Source: JBCBKL01 sp963922565 (lineage in GTDB: Bacteria; Pseudomonadota; Alphaproteobacteria; Rhodobacterales; Rhodobacteraceae). From it: a DNA stretch of 64,000 bases. How positions within the stretch are numbered: the stretch's first letter is position 1; every line of letters starts with the position of its first letter. The notes beneath the pieces are model-generated. The model worked only from the letters and a program-made list of their open reading frames with translations. It had not been told where the DNA came from and ran no database searches. The stretch lies in NCBI GenBank assembly GCA_963922565.1, contig CAWUIQ010000004.1:58247-122246 (forward strand), written 5' to 3'. The position numbers and the translations under genes were made by a program. This document shows positions 50,079 through 58,917 of this stretch, piece after piece.

Positions 50079-51299
50079 ATGTACGACCTGGCCGCCTTTG
50101 GCGCGTGGATTGAGTTTGCCGTCCGGTGGCTGCACGTCATCACCGGGATCGCCTGGATAGGGTCGTCATTCTATTTCATCGCGCTCGATCTTGGCCTGCA
50201 GCGCGACCGCGCACTGACCTCTGGTGCAGATGGCGAGCAATGGCAGGTGCATGGCGGCGGATTTTACCACATTCAGAAATACCTGATCGCCCCCGAACAG
50301 ATGCCGGACGATCTTGTCTGGTTCAAATGGGAAAGTTATGCGACCTGGCTCAGCGGCTTTGCCTTGCTCGTCTTGGTCTACTATCTCGGCGCGGAATTCT
50401 ATCTCATCGACCCCGAGGTTCTGGACCTAGCCCGATGGCAGGCGATCGGGATCTCCATCCTGTCTTTGGCTCTGGGGTGGGTACTCTACGATCAGCTGTG
50501 CAAAAGCCCTCTGGGCGAGGACAGCACCACGCTGATGATCATCCTGTTCGCGGTTCTCGTCGCGATGGCCTATTTCTATTCTTCCGTTTTCACCGGTCGC
50601 GGCGCGCTTCTCCATCTCGGCGCTTTCACCGCGACGATCATGACGGCGAACGTGGCTCACATCATTATTCCGAACCAGCGGATTGTCGTCGCCGATCTGG
50701 TTGCCGGGCGAACACCAGATGCCAAGTACGGCAAAATCGCCAAACAGCGCTCGACGCATAACAACTATCTTACGTTGCCCGTCATCTTCCTGATGCTCAG
50801 CAATCACTATCCGCTGTCATTCGGAACGGATTATGCGTGGCTGATTGCCAGCCTTGTCTTTCTGATGGGGGTGACGATCCGGCACTGGTTCAACACCGTG
50901 CACGCCCGCAAGGGCCATCCGCATTGGACATGGGCGGCGACTGCCCTGATTTTTATTGCGATCATGTGGCTGAGCACGGCACCTATGGCACAAGACCAAA
51001 ACCAAAATGTTGCGGGCGGGAGCAAGTTCACCTCAGCCGATGGTTTCGAAACGGTCCACGCCATTGTCCTTGGCCGGTGCAGCATGTGCCACGCTGCCGA
51101 ACCAGCCTGGGACGGACTGCTATGGGCGCCCAAGGGTGTGGTACTTGAGACCGAGGCCGATATCGTCCGCAGCGCCCGGGACATATATCTGCAGGCTGGG
51201 CTCAGCCACGCGATGCCCCCGGCCAATCTGAGCTATATGGAGCCTGGCGAACGGGCGCAGATCGTTGCCTGGTACCAAGCGGCGATGCGCCAGCAATAG
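50079..51299 (+). CDS. puuD: membrane urate hydroxylase/oxidase with C-terminal cytochrome c domain
   Basis: 406 residues after AAAAGGGG. The first 310 form about eight membrane helices of the PuuD family (RWLHVITGIAWIGSSFYFIALD, MTANVAHIIIPNQR, KQRSTHNNYLTLPVIFLMLSNHYP). The C-terminal 95 residues are a cytochrome c domain with CSMCH at 334-338 and a distal Met in SHAMPPAN. Oxidises urate to 5-hydroxyisourate, passing electrons through haem rather than directly to oxygen. Not the putrescine enzyme of the same symbol. Confidence 0.95.
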   Translation: MYDLAAFGAWIEFAVRWLHVITGIAWIGSSFYFIALDLGLQRDRALTSGADGEQWQVHGGGFYHIQKYLIAPEQMPDDLVWFKWESYATWLSGFALLVLVYYLGAEFYLIDPEVLDLARWQAIGISILSLALGWVLYDQLCKSPLGEDSTTLMIILFAVLVAMAYFYSSVFTGRGALLHLGAFTATIMTANVAHIIIPNQRIVVADLVAGRTPDAKYGKIAKQRSTHNNYLTLPVIFLMLSNHYPLSFGTDYAWLIASLVFLMGVTIRHWFNTVHARKGHPHWTWAATALIFIAIMWLSTAPMAQDQNQNVAGGSKFTSADGFETVHAIVLGRCSMCHAAEPAWDGLLWAPKGVVLETEADIVRSARDIYLQAGLSHAMPPANLSYMEPGERAQIVAWYQAAMRQQ

Positions 51300-51350
51300 G
51301 CGGCGATCACTTCTGGCAGAATCGTTGTTGATCATGCTAGATTTCGATGT

Positions 51351-53159
51351 ATGGCCGCTCCAAACCCCAATATAGGCGATAGTCGCCCCGTTATCCGTCA
51401 GCTTGACGAAAGCGCGATCAACCGGATCGCGGCGGGTGAGGTGGTTGAGCGCCCGGCCTCGGCTGTAAAGGAACTGGTCGAGAATGCCATCGATGCAGGG
51501 GCAACGCGTATCGGCATCGATATGGCGGATGGCGGCAAGACCCTGATCCGGGTCACCGATAACGGCTGTGGTATTGCACCGTCCGATCTCCCTCTTGCCC
51601 TCAGTCGGCATGCGACGTCGAAAATCGATGGTTCCGATCTGCTGAACATCCACACATTCGGGTTTCGGGGCGAGGCACTGCCATCATTGGGCGCGGTAGG
51701 CCGCCTGACGATATCGAGCCGAGTTGAGGGGTTGGACGGGGCCGAGATTGCTGTGTCGGGCGGCGCAGTCAGTCCGGTCCGACCGGCGGCATCAAATGAT
51801 GGCACGATCGTCACACTGACCGACCTGTTTTATGCCACGCCGGCGCGCCTCAAGTTCCTGCGAACCGATCGGGCTGAGGCGCAAGCGATAACTGATGTCG
51901 TCAAACGGCTCGCCATGGCAGAGCCGCGGGTTCGCTTCGAACTGCGAGACTTGAGCGCCGGTCAGATCCGAACGCTCTTTGAAGTAGAGGCGCAACTGGG
52001 TGACCCGGTATCCGCGCTCAAGGGGCGGCTTAAAGATATCCTGGGGTCAGACTTTGCGCAAAACTCAATCGCGCTCGACACCGAACGCGAGGGCCTTCAC
52101 CTGACCGGCTTTGCGGGCTTGCCGACCTATTCCAGAGGCGCCGCAGTCGCGCAGTACTTCTTTGTTAACGGGCGTCCTGTGCGTGACAAACTGTTCGTCG
52201 GAGCATTCCGTGCCGCCTATTCCGACTTTCTAAGCCGGGATCGGCATCCGGTCGGTGCCCTTTTCATCGATTGCGATCCGACCCTGGTCGACGTGAACGT
52301 GCATCCGGCCAAGTCCGAGGTGCGGTTTCGCGATCCGGGCGTCGCGCGTGGGCTCATCGTTTCCGGGTTGCGCCACGCACTTGCCAATGCCGGTCATCGC
52401 GCGTCAACCACGGTTGCAGATGCCGCGCTTGGCGCTTTTCAGCCCGAACCCGGCACATCCAGAGTCTATCAGATGGATCGTCCCTCACTGGGGCCGCGTC
52501 CGACGCCGATGTTTTCGGAGATGCCAACCACGTTCAGCGGGCAGATTGTTGAGGCTCTGCCAGCGGACGAGGTCGAAGATCTGCCGTTGGGCGTGGCCCG
52601 CGCGCAGGTTCACGAAAACTACATCATCGCGCAGACGTCCAAGGGCGTCGTCATCGTCGATCAACACGCCGCGCATGAGCGGATCGTGTATGAAAAGCTC
52701 AAATCCTATCGGGCCAAGAACGGCGTGCCTGCGCAAACCCTTCTTGTACCCGACATCGTTGACCTTACACCTGATCAATGCGCGTCCCTTCTCGCCCATG
52801 CCGAAGCGCTCGAAAACCTCGGGCTTCTGATCGAGCAGTTTGGCGGCAGCAGCATCGCCGTTCGCGGCACCCCGGCCATTCTTGGTGAGGTTGATACCAA
52901 GCAGTTGATTGCCGACATCCTCGATGAATTGGCTGATCTGGGCAGTAGCACAAAGCTGAGCGAGAGCATTGATGCCATTCTAAGCCGCATGGCTTGTCAT
53001 GGATCGGTGCGTTCCGGCCGGAGGTTGCGTGCCGAGGAGATGAACGCATTGCTGCGTGACATGGAGGCGACGCCGCATTCCGGTCAATGCAACCATGGCC
53101 GCCCGACCTATGTCGAGTTGCAACTCAAGGACATCGAAAGACTGTTTGGCCGGACATGA
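51351..53159 (+). CDS. mutL: DNA mismatch repair protein MutL
   Basis: 602 residues from the ATG at 51351. GHKL ATPase: NRIAAGEVVERPASAVKELVENAIDAGA, DNGCGI, FGFRGEALPSLG, ATPARLKFL and VHPAKSEVRF. The C-terminal dimerisation domain includes VHENYIIAQTSKGVVIVDQHAAHERI and ends ACHGSVRSGRRL then QCNHGRPT. No DQHAx2Ex4E endonuclease motif with full set of Zn ligands was checked in detail; DQHAAHERIVYE is present. Stop overlaps the rmuC start as ATGA. Confidence 0.96.
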   Translation: MAAPNPNIGDSRPVIRQLDESAINRIAAGEVVERPASAVKELVENAIDAGATRIGIDMADGGKTLIRVTDNGCGIAPSDLPLALSRHATSKIDGSDLLNIHTFGFRGEALPSLGAVGRLTISSRVEGLDGAEIAVSGGAVSPVRPAASNDGTIVTLTDLFYATPARLKFLRTDRAEAQAITDVVKRLAMAEPRVRFELRDLSAGQIRTLFEVEAQLGDPVSALKGRLKDILGSDFAQNSIALDTEREGLHLTGFAGLPTYSRGAAVAQYFFVNGRPVRDKLFVGAFRAAYSDFLSRDRHPVGALFIDCDPTLVDVNVHPAKSEVRFRDPGVARGLIVSGLRHALANAGHRASTTVADAALGAFQPEPGTSRVYQMDRPSLGPRPTPMFSEMPTTFSGQIVEALPADEVEDLPLGVARAQVHENYIIAQTSKGVVIVDQHAAHERIVYEKLKSYRAKNGVPAQTLLVPDIVDLTPDQCASLLAHAEALENLGLLIEQFGGSSIAVRGTPAILGEVDTKQLIADILDELADLGSSTKLSESIDAILSRMACHGSVRSGRRLRAEEMNALLRDMEATPHSGQCNHGRPTYVELQLKDIERLFGRT

Positions 53160-54403
53160 TTGAGATTGGTGGGCAATTATATGATCTGAGCGATCCCTTA
53201 GTGATCGTGATCATGGCAGGGGCTGGAGTAGTCCTGCTTTTCCTGATCCTGCTCATTATTGCGGTTCGCGCCGCGGGTCGTTCCGCCAGGATGGCGGAAC
53301 CCCTCGCGCGCAATCTGGGTATTCTCTCCCAAAACGTCCAATCGCTCTCGATGGGCCAGGAGCAGCTGCGCGGCGGCCTGCAGACGGTTTCCGATACGCA
53401 GATCAACGCACAGGCGCAGGTCATTCAGACGGTCGAGGCAAGGCTCGCCACCGTTCAACAGCAGATGCAGGACAGGCTGGCCGACAATGCGATGCGGTCC
53501 CAGCGGTCCCTGACCGAGATGCAGGAGCGGATGCGGGAAAGCCTGCACGGATCCGCCAAGCAGACAACGACGTCGCTAACCCAGCTGCAAGAACGGCTGG
53601 CGGCGATCGACAAGGCGCAGGACAATATCACCAAACTGTCCGGTGACGTGCTCAGCCTGCAGGACATCCTTTCAAACAAGCAGACGCGGGGCGCCTTTGG
53701 TGAAATCCAACTGCGCGATATCCTGTCAAAGGCGCTGCCGTCGAACAGCTATGCTTGGCAGCCCACGCTATCGAATGGAAAGAGGGCTGACTGCCTGATC
53801 CACCTGCCCAACCCACCCGGCCCGATCGTGATCGACAGCAAGTTTCCGTTGGAAGCCTACGAATCCATGCGGTTGGCCGAGACTGATGCAGCACTCAAGG
53901 CGGCGGTGTCGCAGTTCAAGGCAGCCGTTCGCAAACACATCCGAGACATTGCCGAAAAGTACATCATTGACGGTGAAACAGCGGATGGCGCGCTCATGTT
54001 TCTGCCGTCCGAGGCGGTGTATGCAGAACTGCATGCGTCATTCACCGATCTGGTGCGCGAAAGCTTCAACGCACGGGTCTGGATTGTATCGCCGACGACC
54101 TGCATGGCGACGCTGAACACGATGCGCGCGATCCTCAAGGACGCGCAGATGCGGGAACAGGCCGGAGCGATCCGAAAAACCCTCAGACAGCTGCACCGTG
54201 ATGTCGAAATCGTGGGTGAGCGTGTGGCGAAGCTGGATCAGCACTTCCGCCAGGCGCGCGAGGATGTAGAAGGGATTGGCATCGCGGCCGAGCGCGCGGG
54301 CAAGCGCGCAGCGCGCCTCGACAGTTTCGACTTTGACGAGTTGGAGCCGTCAGATCCGGGTGTCGTCCCAATCGGGATCAAGGACGGCTCAAAGGGTCGC
54401 TAG
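53156..54403 (+). CDS. rmuC: DNA recombination protein RmuC
   Basis: 415 residues from the ATG at 53156. An N-terminal membrane helix (IVIMAGAGVVLLFLILLIIAVRAA) is followed by a long coiled coil to about 190 and the RmuC nuclease-like domain: TRGAFGEIQLRDIL, RADCLIHLPNPPGPIVIDSKFPLEAY, KKYI-type segment (EKYIIDGETADGALMFLPSEAVYAE) and NARVWIVSPTTCMATLNTM. The family limits DNA inversion and recombination. It shares a CTAG with the convergent DUF1523 gene. Confidence 0.94.
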   Translation: MIEIGGQLYDLSDPLVIVIMAGAGVVLLFLILLIIAVRAAGRSARMAEPLARNLGILSQNVQSLSMGQEQLRGGLQTVSDTQINAQAQVIQTVEARLATVQQQMQDRLADNAMRSQRSLTEMQERMRESLHGSAKQTTTSLTQLQERLAAIDKAQDNITKLSGDVLSLQDILSNKQTRGAFGEIQLRDILSKALPSNSYAWQPTLSNGKRADCLIHLPNPPGPIVIDSKFPLEAYESMRLAETDAALKAAVSQFKAAVRKHIRDIAEKYIIDGETADGALMFLPSEAVYAELHASFTDLVRESFNARVWIVSPTTCMATLNTMRAILKDAQMREQAGAIRKTLRQLHRDVEIVGERVAKLDQHFRQAREDVEGIGIAAERAGKRAARLDSFDFDELEPSDPGVVPIGIKDGSKGR

Positions 54404-55044
54404 CTCGCCCTCCAGGTATCAAGCCAGCGCCGGATGCGGTTGCGGCGATCATCGACGGCATCACCGGCCGCCTCCCAGCTGTCGGTGATCTCCTCCAACG
54501 TTGGATCGATCCGGCGGCGCCAGAACCTCCGCCATCGCACCCGGATGGCCCAGTAGATGGCGGCGAGGACGGTCAGGATCAGGATATTCACCCACGGGAT
54601 GATCCTGACATCGGGTCCTTCGACCTCCCATATCGAAACGGCGTTCGGAAAGATCGAGAGAAATTCGTTGCGCCAGCCGTAATGCCGGATCGCGTGCCAC
54701 TTGGGGTTTTCGCGGGTCGAGATGCCGTCGTTCGCTTCGGTATAAAGGTTGGCGGTGTCGAACTTGTAGTAGGGCGGCCAGCCCCAGCCTGTGTCTTCGT
54801 TGCGATAGACCATCGGGCGTCCGTTGGCGCGCACGGTCTGAATGAACTGGACATCGCGGTTGATCAGACCCTCCGACTGGGTGTCGGGCACCGACCAGAA
54901 TATGCGGGTCCAGTCGCCCAGCTCTTGCCGTTCCTCATAGGTGTTCACGATGCGGACGATATCAGTCTGGGGCAGGGTGTAGTGCAGAAAGGCCACCACG
55001 AAGGTCCAGAAGACCACGAAAAAGGACCATCTTAGATAACGCAT
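54400..55044 (-). CDS. DUF1523 membrane protein
   Basis: 214 residues. An N-terminal helix (FFVVFWTFVVAFLHYTLP) leads to a periplasmic DUF1523 domain with NRDVQFIQTVRANG and VYRNEDTGWGWPPYYKFDTANL, then a second helix (VNILILTVLAAIYWAIRVRW) and a charged cytoplasmic tail. No function is known for this family. Last gene of the AAA operon, 14 bp after the preceding small membrane protein. Confidence 0.82.
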   Translation of the reverse strand: MRYLRWSFFVVFWTFVVAFLHYTLPQTDIVRIVNTYEERQELGDWTRIFWSVPDTQSEGLINRDVQFIQTVRANGRPMVYRNEDTGWGWPPYYKFDTANLYTEANDGISTRENPKWHAIRHYGWRNEFLSIFPNAVSIWEVEGPDVRIIPWVNILILTVLAAIYWAIRVRWRRFWRRRIDPTLEEITDSWEAAGDAVDDRRNRIRRWLDTWRAS

Positions 55045-55058
55045 ATCCGGCGCCCCCC

Positions 55059-55325
55059 TCAGGCGAAATTCGTCAGGTAGATGATAAGGCAGATCAGGGT
55101 GATAGGCACGACGTAAACACCAAGGATGAGTTTGCGCCGGAGTGAACTATCGTATTCCCGCAGGCCATCCTGGACAAAGGTCTCGCGCGGGGTTTCAATG
55201 CCACCCTCATCCCACTCCGCCTCCAGCTTGTCTCGCCTGACCGCCCGCGAATAAAGCGACAGACACACATAGATCACCGTCAGAACGACGAAGACCATCA
55301 ACAGGATACGGAGTGCGCCAATCAT
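55059..55325 (-). CDS. small two-helix membrane protein
   Basis: 88 residues: helix IGALRILLMVFVVLTVIYVCL, a charged loop of about 40 residues (RAVRRDKLEAEWDEGGIETPRETFVQDG), then helix LILGVYVVPITLICLIIYLT. Both ends face the same side. Not recognised. It starts three bases after the 437-residue gene and precedes the DUF1523 gene, so it is part of the operon. Confidence 0.75.
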   Translation of the reverse strand: MIGALRILLMVFVVLTVIYVCLSLYSRAVRRDKLEAEWDEGGIETPRETFVQDGLREYDSSLRRKLILGVYVVPITLICLIIYLTNFA

Positions 55326-55328
55326 GCT

Positions 55329-56642
55329 TTACCTCCCAATCGCGCCCCATGGGCCGACACGTTCGATGATGTCCTGTGGTTCTTCCATCGGGGCTTCGCG
55401 TCCAAATAGTTGCGCACGCGCCCCGGCCTTGTCGACCGCGTATTCAGCCGCAAGGTAATCTGCCACATATTCCTTTTTCGCTTCGGGCCAGCCTGCATAA
55501 AGCCGGTAAAACAGATCCTTGTGGCAGATAAACACCTGTCGGACATCTTTCGGGGTCAGCTCTGCCAGCAGCATGTTTATCAGATCGGCATCAGGGTGAT
55601 CGGCTGCGCGAAGGGTATAGAAATACGCCGGATGTTCCGATGATATCCGCGGCCAGGTTCCGCCGTTCTCGGCCCAGTTCACCAGCCGCGCCAGGGCGTC
55701 GTATTCATCGGGCACCAGTTCGGCATGTCGCCGCGCCACGCGCCGCAGGTCGCGGCGCGTCGTGCCGCCCAGATCATGCCCGGCTGAGGTGAGGGCGTTG
55801 ACAAGAATGAAGTCCATCTTTTGACGAAGGATCGCGCCAGCATCGATACCGCGTGCCTTGACGATGGGTTCGACCAGCCCGTTTTCATCCAGAAAGCGAG
55901 CCAGCGCATTGCGATTGCTGATCGGGATCGTATCCAGCCCATCCACAGCCTCCGCGACAGAGACATTGCCGGGCGAAGCCACATCGCGAAAGACATAGAG
56001 ACCACCATAATGCGCGGTCCAAAAATTCTTCTGCTCGAACTCCTGTGACTTCAGGGAAATCGGGTTGCGCGAAATGTCTCCTGTTTGACCGGAAAGCTGG
56101 ATCATCTCACCAATCAGGACGTCGTCAAACCATCCGTCCTCGTCCTGCAGGAAACGGTCGATCTTGGCCTCGAGTTTCTTGGCGACACTGACCGCGCCGC
56201 TTGTCGTATCCGCCTCGATCGTGATTGCCTGCATGTCGAAAAGCTGCGTGGGCTCCTTGAGGCGATAAACACTGTTAACAAGTTCCCCCGCCACCGCGTC
56301 GCGCGCCGTTAGGGCAAAAAGCGCGGCCTCATTCTCTTCGATGAAATGTCGCAGGATATGGCGCGAGGTCGAGAACTTGGCGTTGAGCAGGGGGCAGCGT
56401 TTCTGCTCGGTCGAAAGCAGGATGAACTGTCGGTTTACGCCGTTCGGATTGAGATAAAGATCATCGCCCAGCTCATGGCCGATCTCGGGTGCATAGCCGG
56501 AAATGTCGATGTGGAAATCGGTCAGGCCGGTGCGCTTTCCCGTGAGGTGTTCCAGCGCCCGATTATAGCGGTCGACCAAAACGGGCGAGGCCACGTGAAA
56601 CAGGTTCCCGAACATGAGGCCGCGCTGGATGAGGCGTTTCAT
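55329..56642 (-). CDS. conserved protein of unknown function (DUF6638-like)
   Basis: 437 residues, soluble, no signal peptide or membrane helix. Distinct segments are GLMFGNLFHVASPVLVDRYNRALEHLTG, DFHIDISGYAPEIGHELGDDLYLNP, NRQFILLSTEQKRCPLLNAKFSTSRHIL, FWTAHYGGLYVFRD and a C-terminal helical half. It resembles a family I associate, tentatively, with DUF6638 of Rhodobacterales. No catalytic motif is clear. Its start overlaps the upstream membrane gene by ATGA, so it belongs to the AAA operon and may be the ATPase's client or adaptor. Confidence 0.75.
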   Translation of the reverse strand: MKRLIQRGLMFGNLFHVASPVLVDRYNRALEHLTGKRTGLTDFHIDISGYAPEIGHELGDDLYLNPNGVNRQFILLSTEQKRCPLLNAKFSTSRHILRHFIEENEAALFALTARDAVAGELVNSVYRLKEPTQLFDMQAITIEADTTSGAVSVAKKLEAKIDRFLQDEDGWFDDVLIGEMIQLSGQTGDISRNPISLKSQEFEQKNFWTAHYGGLYVFRDVASPGNVSVAEAVDGLDTIPISNRNALARFLDENGLVEPIVKARGIDAGAILRQKMDFILVNALTSAGHDLGGTTRRDLRRVARRHAELVPDEYDALARLVNWAENGGTWPRISSEHPAYFYTLRAADHPDADLINMLLAELTPKDVRQVFICHKDLFYRLYAGWPEAKKEYVADYLAAEYAVDKAGARAQLFGREAPMEEPQDIIERVGPWGAIGR

Positions 56643-56938
56643 CTCTCAGCCTCCCGCGACAAGCGATAGACGAAAACGGCGCTTAGGATGAGCAGCGGCA
56701 AGGCGAATGCGCGATAGGCCACCTGAGCGTTGAAGCCGAGGTAGGCTGCGTAACTGCCGCCGAACAAAAGCAAGGATTCCTCGAAGTCTTCACCGGCGAA
56801 CCCGCTCAATGACCGAATGACGAAGTCGCTCAAGAACACGACAAGCACCGCAGCCAGATAACCTGACGCTCCCCATGAACGCGGGATCGCGAGGCCGACG
56901 ATCAATGCCAGCGAGCATGAGACGATGGTCAATGTCAT
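56639..56938 (-). CDS. small polytopic membrane protein
   Basis: 99 residues, almost entirely hydrophobic, with three or four helices: LTIVSCSLALIVGLAIP, SGYLAAVLVVFLSDFVI, SLLLFGGSYAAYLGF and FALPLLILSAVFVYRL. It has ATGA overlaps with the AAA gene before it and the 437-residue gene after it. No family recognised; it could anchor the neighbouring soluble proteins. Confidence 0.75.
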   Translation of the reverse strand: MTLTIVSCSLALIVGLAIPRSWGASGYLAAVLVVFLSDFVIRSLSGFAGEDFEESLLLFGGSYAAYLGFNAQVAYRAFALPLLILSAVFVYRLSREAER

Positions 56939-58869
56939 GTCGTTCTGCCGAGGTAACGCTTCTTCGCCGCTTCCGTGCGTTCCATATCCCGTACCATGGT
57001 ATCGATGGCCACCTCGTCCGACTTGTCCGCATAGCGGAATTCGCTATCCGCGTAGCGATTGATCTCTTGAATAACCATATCGACCGTAATTGGCTGCCGC
57101 AGTTCCCCGATCATCCCCTTCTTTGTCTCGTAATCCTTGAAGAGGAACAGGTCGGGCTCTTCCATCCATTCGTCGGGCAGTTCGAAATCCATCGCCCGCA
57201 CTTTCACGGCATCCGTGATGTTCTTGATCGCGCGGCCGGTAAAGCGTTCGTCTGCTTCCTGAATACCCTTCAGATAGGTTCCAAGCTTGGCAATCGTATC
57301 GAGGGCGCCCAGATCCTTTGCCACCCGCTCGTAGACGCGCAAAAGACCCTCTTCATGTGGTTTGCCATGGCTTTCGAAGCTCGCTGCGACGGCTTTCTTG
57401 ATCTCTTGTGCGGCATAAAGATCGTGACCACCAAGCGGGATATCGTGGTTCTTTCCCATCAGCAGGTGCAAAATGTCGATGTAATCCTCACGCGTTTGCG
57501 GCCCGTCGACGAGAAAGCGCGCACCGGCCCTTTGGCGCAGCGCATCGTCAACGTTTTCGGGATAGTTCGAAAACATGCCAAACGTGCAGTTCCCGCGCAC
57601 AACCGTGTTGGCCCCGGCGAAAGCTTCCATGAACACGGCGGTGACCTCCTGCTGCCCCGCGCTTGATTGCCGGTCGCCGCGTTTGCCCGCGATCTGGTCG
57701 ATATCGTCGATTGTGCCAAAGCCGATGACATGGGGGTCGATCACGTTCTGAATGAAAGCCTTGGCATTCTGGCCCGACTTGCCCTGATAGCTGTCGATAT
57801 TGTCGATGCCAAAGTTCTGGTACCGAAACGGGTAATCCGCGATCTGGCAATAATCGTGGATCAGCCCCGCCATCATCTGAATGAGCGTTGTCTTGCCCGT
57901 ACCCGGGGCGCCGTCCCCCATGAAGGTAAAGATAAACCCGCCAAGTTCGGCGAACGGGTTGAGGCGGCGGTCAAAGTCATAGGCCATCAGCATCTTGGCC
58001 AGCTTCATGGCCTGATACTTGGCGATATGGTTGCCCACGACCTCGTTCGGTTTCTTGAACGTCATGGTCAACGTGCTGCCGCGCGCCTTGGTGGCGGGGG
58101 TAAAGCCGTCGACGCTGAAATCATCCGCCTCGACCCGCCAAGTCGCCGCCTCAAAGGGCTCCAGCCGCGGCATGCTCTGGGCGCGCAGGGCGACCTTTTC
58201 CATTAGGCTCTCTGCAAACGCGCTGACCGTTGCGACAAGGCGTGCGTCATCTTGGGCATGGGCCGCGATGTCCTGATCAAGCTCCCAGAGCGCGCCATGC
58301 AGCGCGGTTTGCCCGTTATCGGTCAGCACCTCCTCGACGTCGCCCACCTCGACCGTGACCTCGGTCTGGTGAGGACCCAGCAGAAACGCGGTCGCGTTGG
58401 CGAAGACATGGAGGGTGATGAGCGCCTCTGCAGCTAGAAGCTCGGAAAACTCGGTTTTGCGGGCGGGCGGCAACGCGCCCTCAAGATTGGTGCGTTTGAG
58501 ATCGGCAAGGCCGGACACATCCGCGTAATTCTCTGAAACGGCCAGCGAGATCGAGATCGCCCGCCGCAGAACGTTCAGCACGGTTGCTTGCAACGGCGAT
58601 ATCAAAGCCTCGTCATCATCGGCGCCCTCGATCGTAGCCATCAACTGCACTGCGCCTGCTGGTGCCGACCGACGTGTCACAAGGCCGGGCGTGGTTGAAC
58701 GGAACCGGCGCCGCGTGCCGATCCCGGCGCTGCGCTCCACTTGCGGCACATCGACCGCCTTGCCAATCCGGGGCGCGTGGTCAAACCCCTCGAGCATGGC
58801 AAAGGCCATTGGGTAATGCGCCCGAATTTCCTCTTCGCGCAGTTCCATCTGATCGGAGGTCTGGGTCAT
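56935..58869 (-). CDS. large AAA+ family ATPase
   Basis: 644 residues. The first 290 are an uncharacterised, mainly helical region. The AAA module then shows Walker A GDGAPGTGKTT near residue 320, Walker B as VIGFGTIDDIDQIAG near 385 (hhhxxDDxD form), a possible sensor 1 in CTFGMFSNYPENVDDALRQRAGARF (Asn plus arginine finger region) and a C-terminal lid with RFTGRAIKNITDAV. The position of Asp-Asp-Asp differs from the usual DE of Walker B, so hydrolysis needs testing. The gene overlaps the downstream membrane gene by ATGA and is the likely motor of this operon. Confidence 0.85.
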   Translation of the reverse strand: MTQTSDQMELREEEIRAHYPMAFAMLEGFDHAPRIGKAVDVPQVERSAGIGTRRRFRSTTPGLVTRRSAPAGAVQLMATIEGADDDEALISPLQATVLNVLRRAISISLAVSENYADVSGLADLKRTNLEGALPPARKTEFSELLAAEALITLHVFANATAFLLGPHQTEVTVEVGDVEEVLTDNGQTALHGALWELDQDIAAHAQDDARLVATVSAFAESLMEKVALRAQSMPRLEPFEAATWRVEADDFSVDGFTPATKARGSTLTMTFKKPNEVVGNHIAKYQAMKLAKMLMAYDFDRRLNPFAELGGFIFTFMGDGAPGTGKTTLIQMMAGLIHDYCQIADYPFRYQNFGIDNIDSYQGKSGQNAKAFIQNVIDPHVIGFGTIDDIDQIAGKRGDRQSSAGQQEVTAVFMEAFAGANTVVRGNCTFGMFSNYPENVDDALRQRAGARFLVDGPQTREDYIDILHLLMGKNHDIPLGGHDLYAAQEIKKAVAASFESHGKPHEEGLLRVYERVAKDLGALDTIAKLGTYLKGIQEADERFTGRAIKNITDAVKVRAMDFELPDEWMEEPDLFLFKDYETKKGMIGELRQPITVDMVIQEINRYADSEFRYADKSDEVAIDTMVRDMERTEAAKKRYLGRTT

Positions 58870-58917
58870 CTTCGGCCTTTCATTGTTCCAGAAATATGCC
58901 CGCCGGAGGCATGAAAC

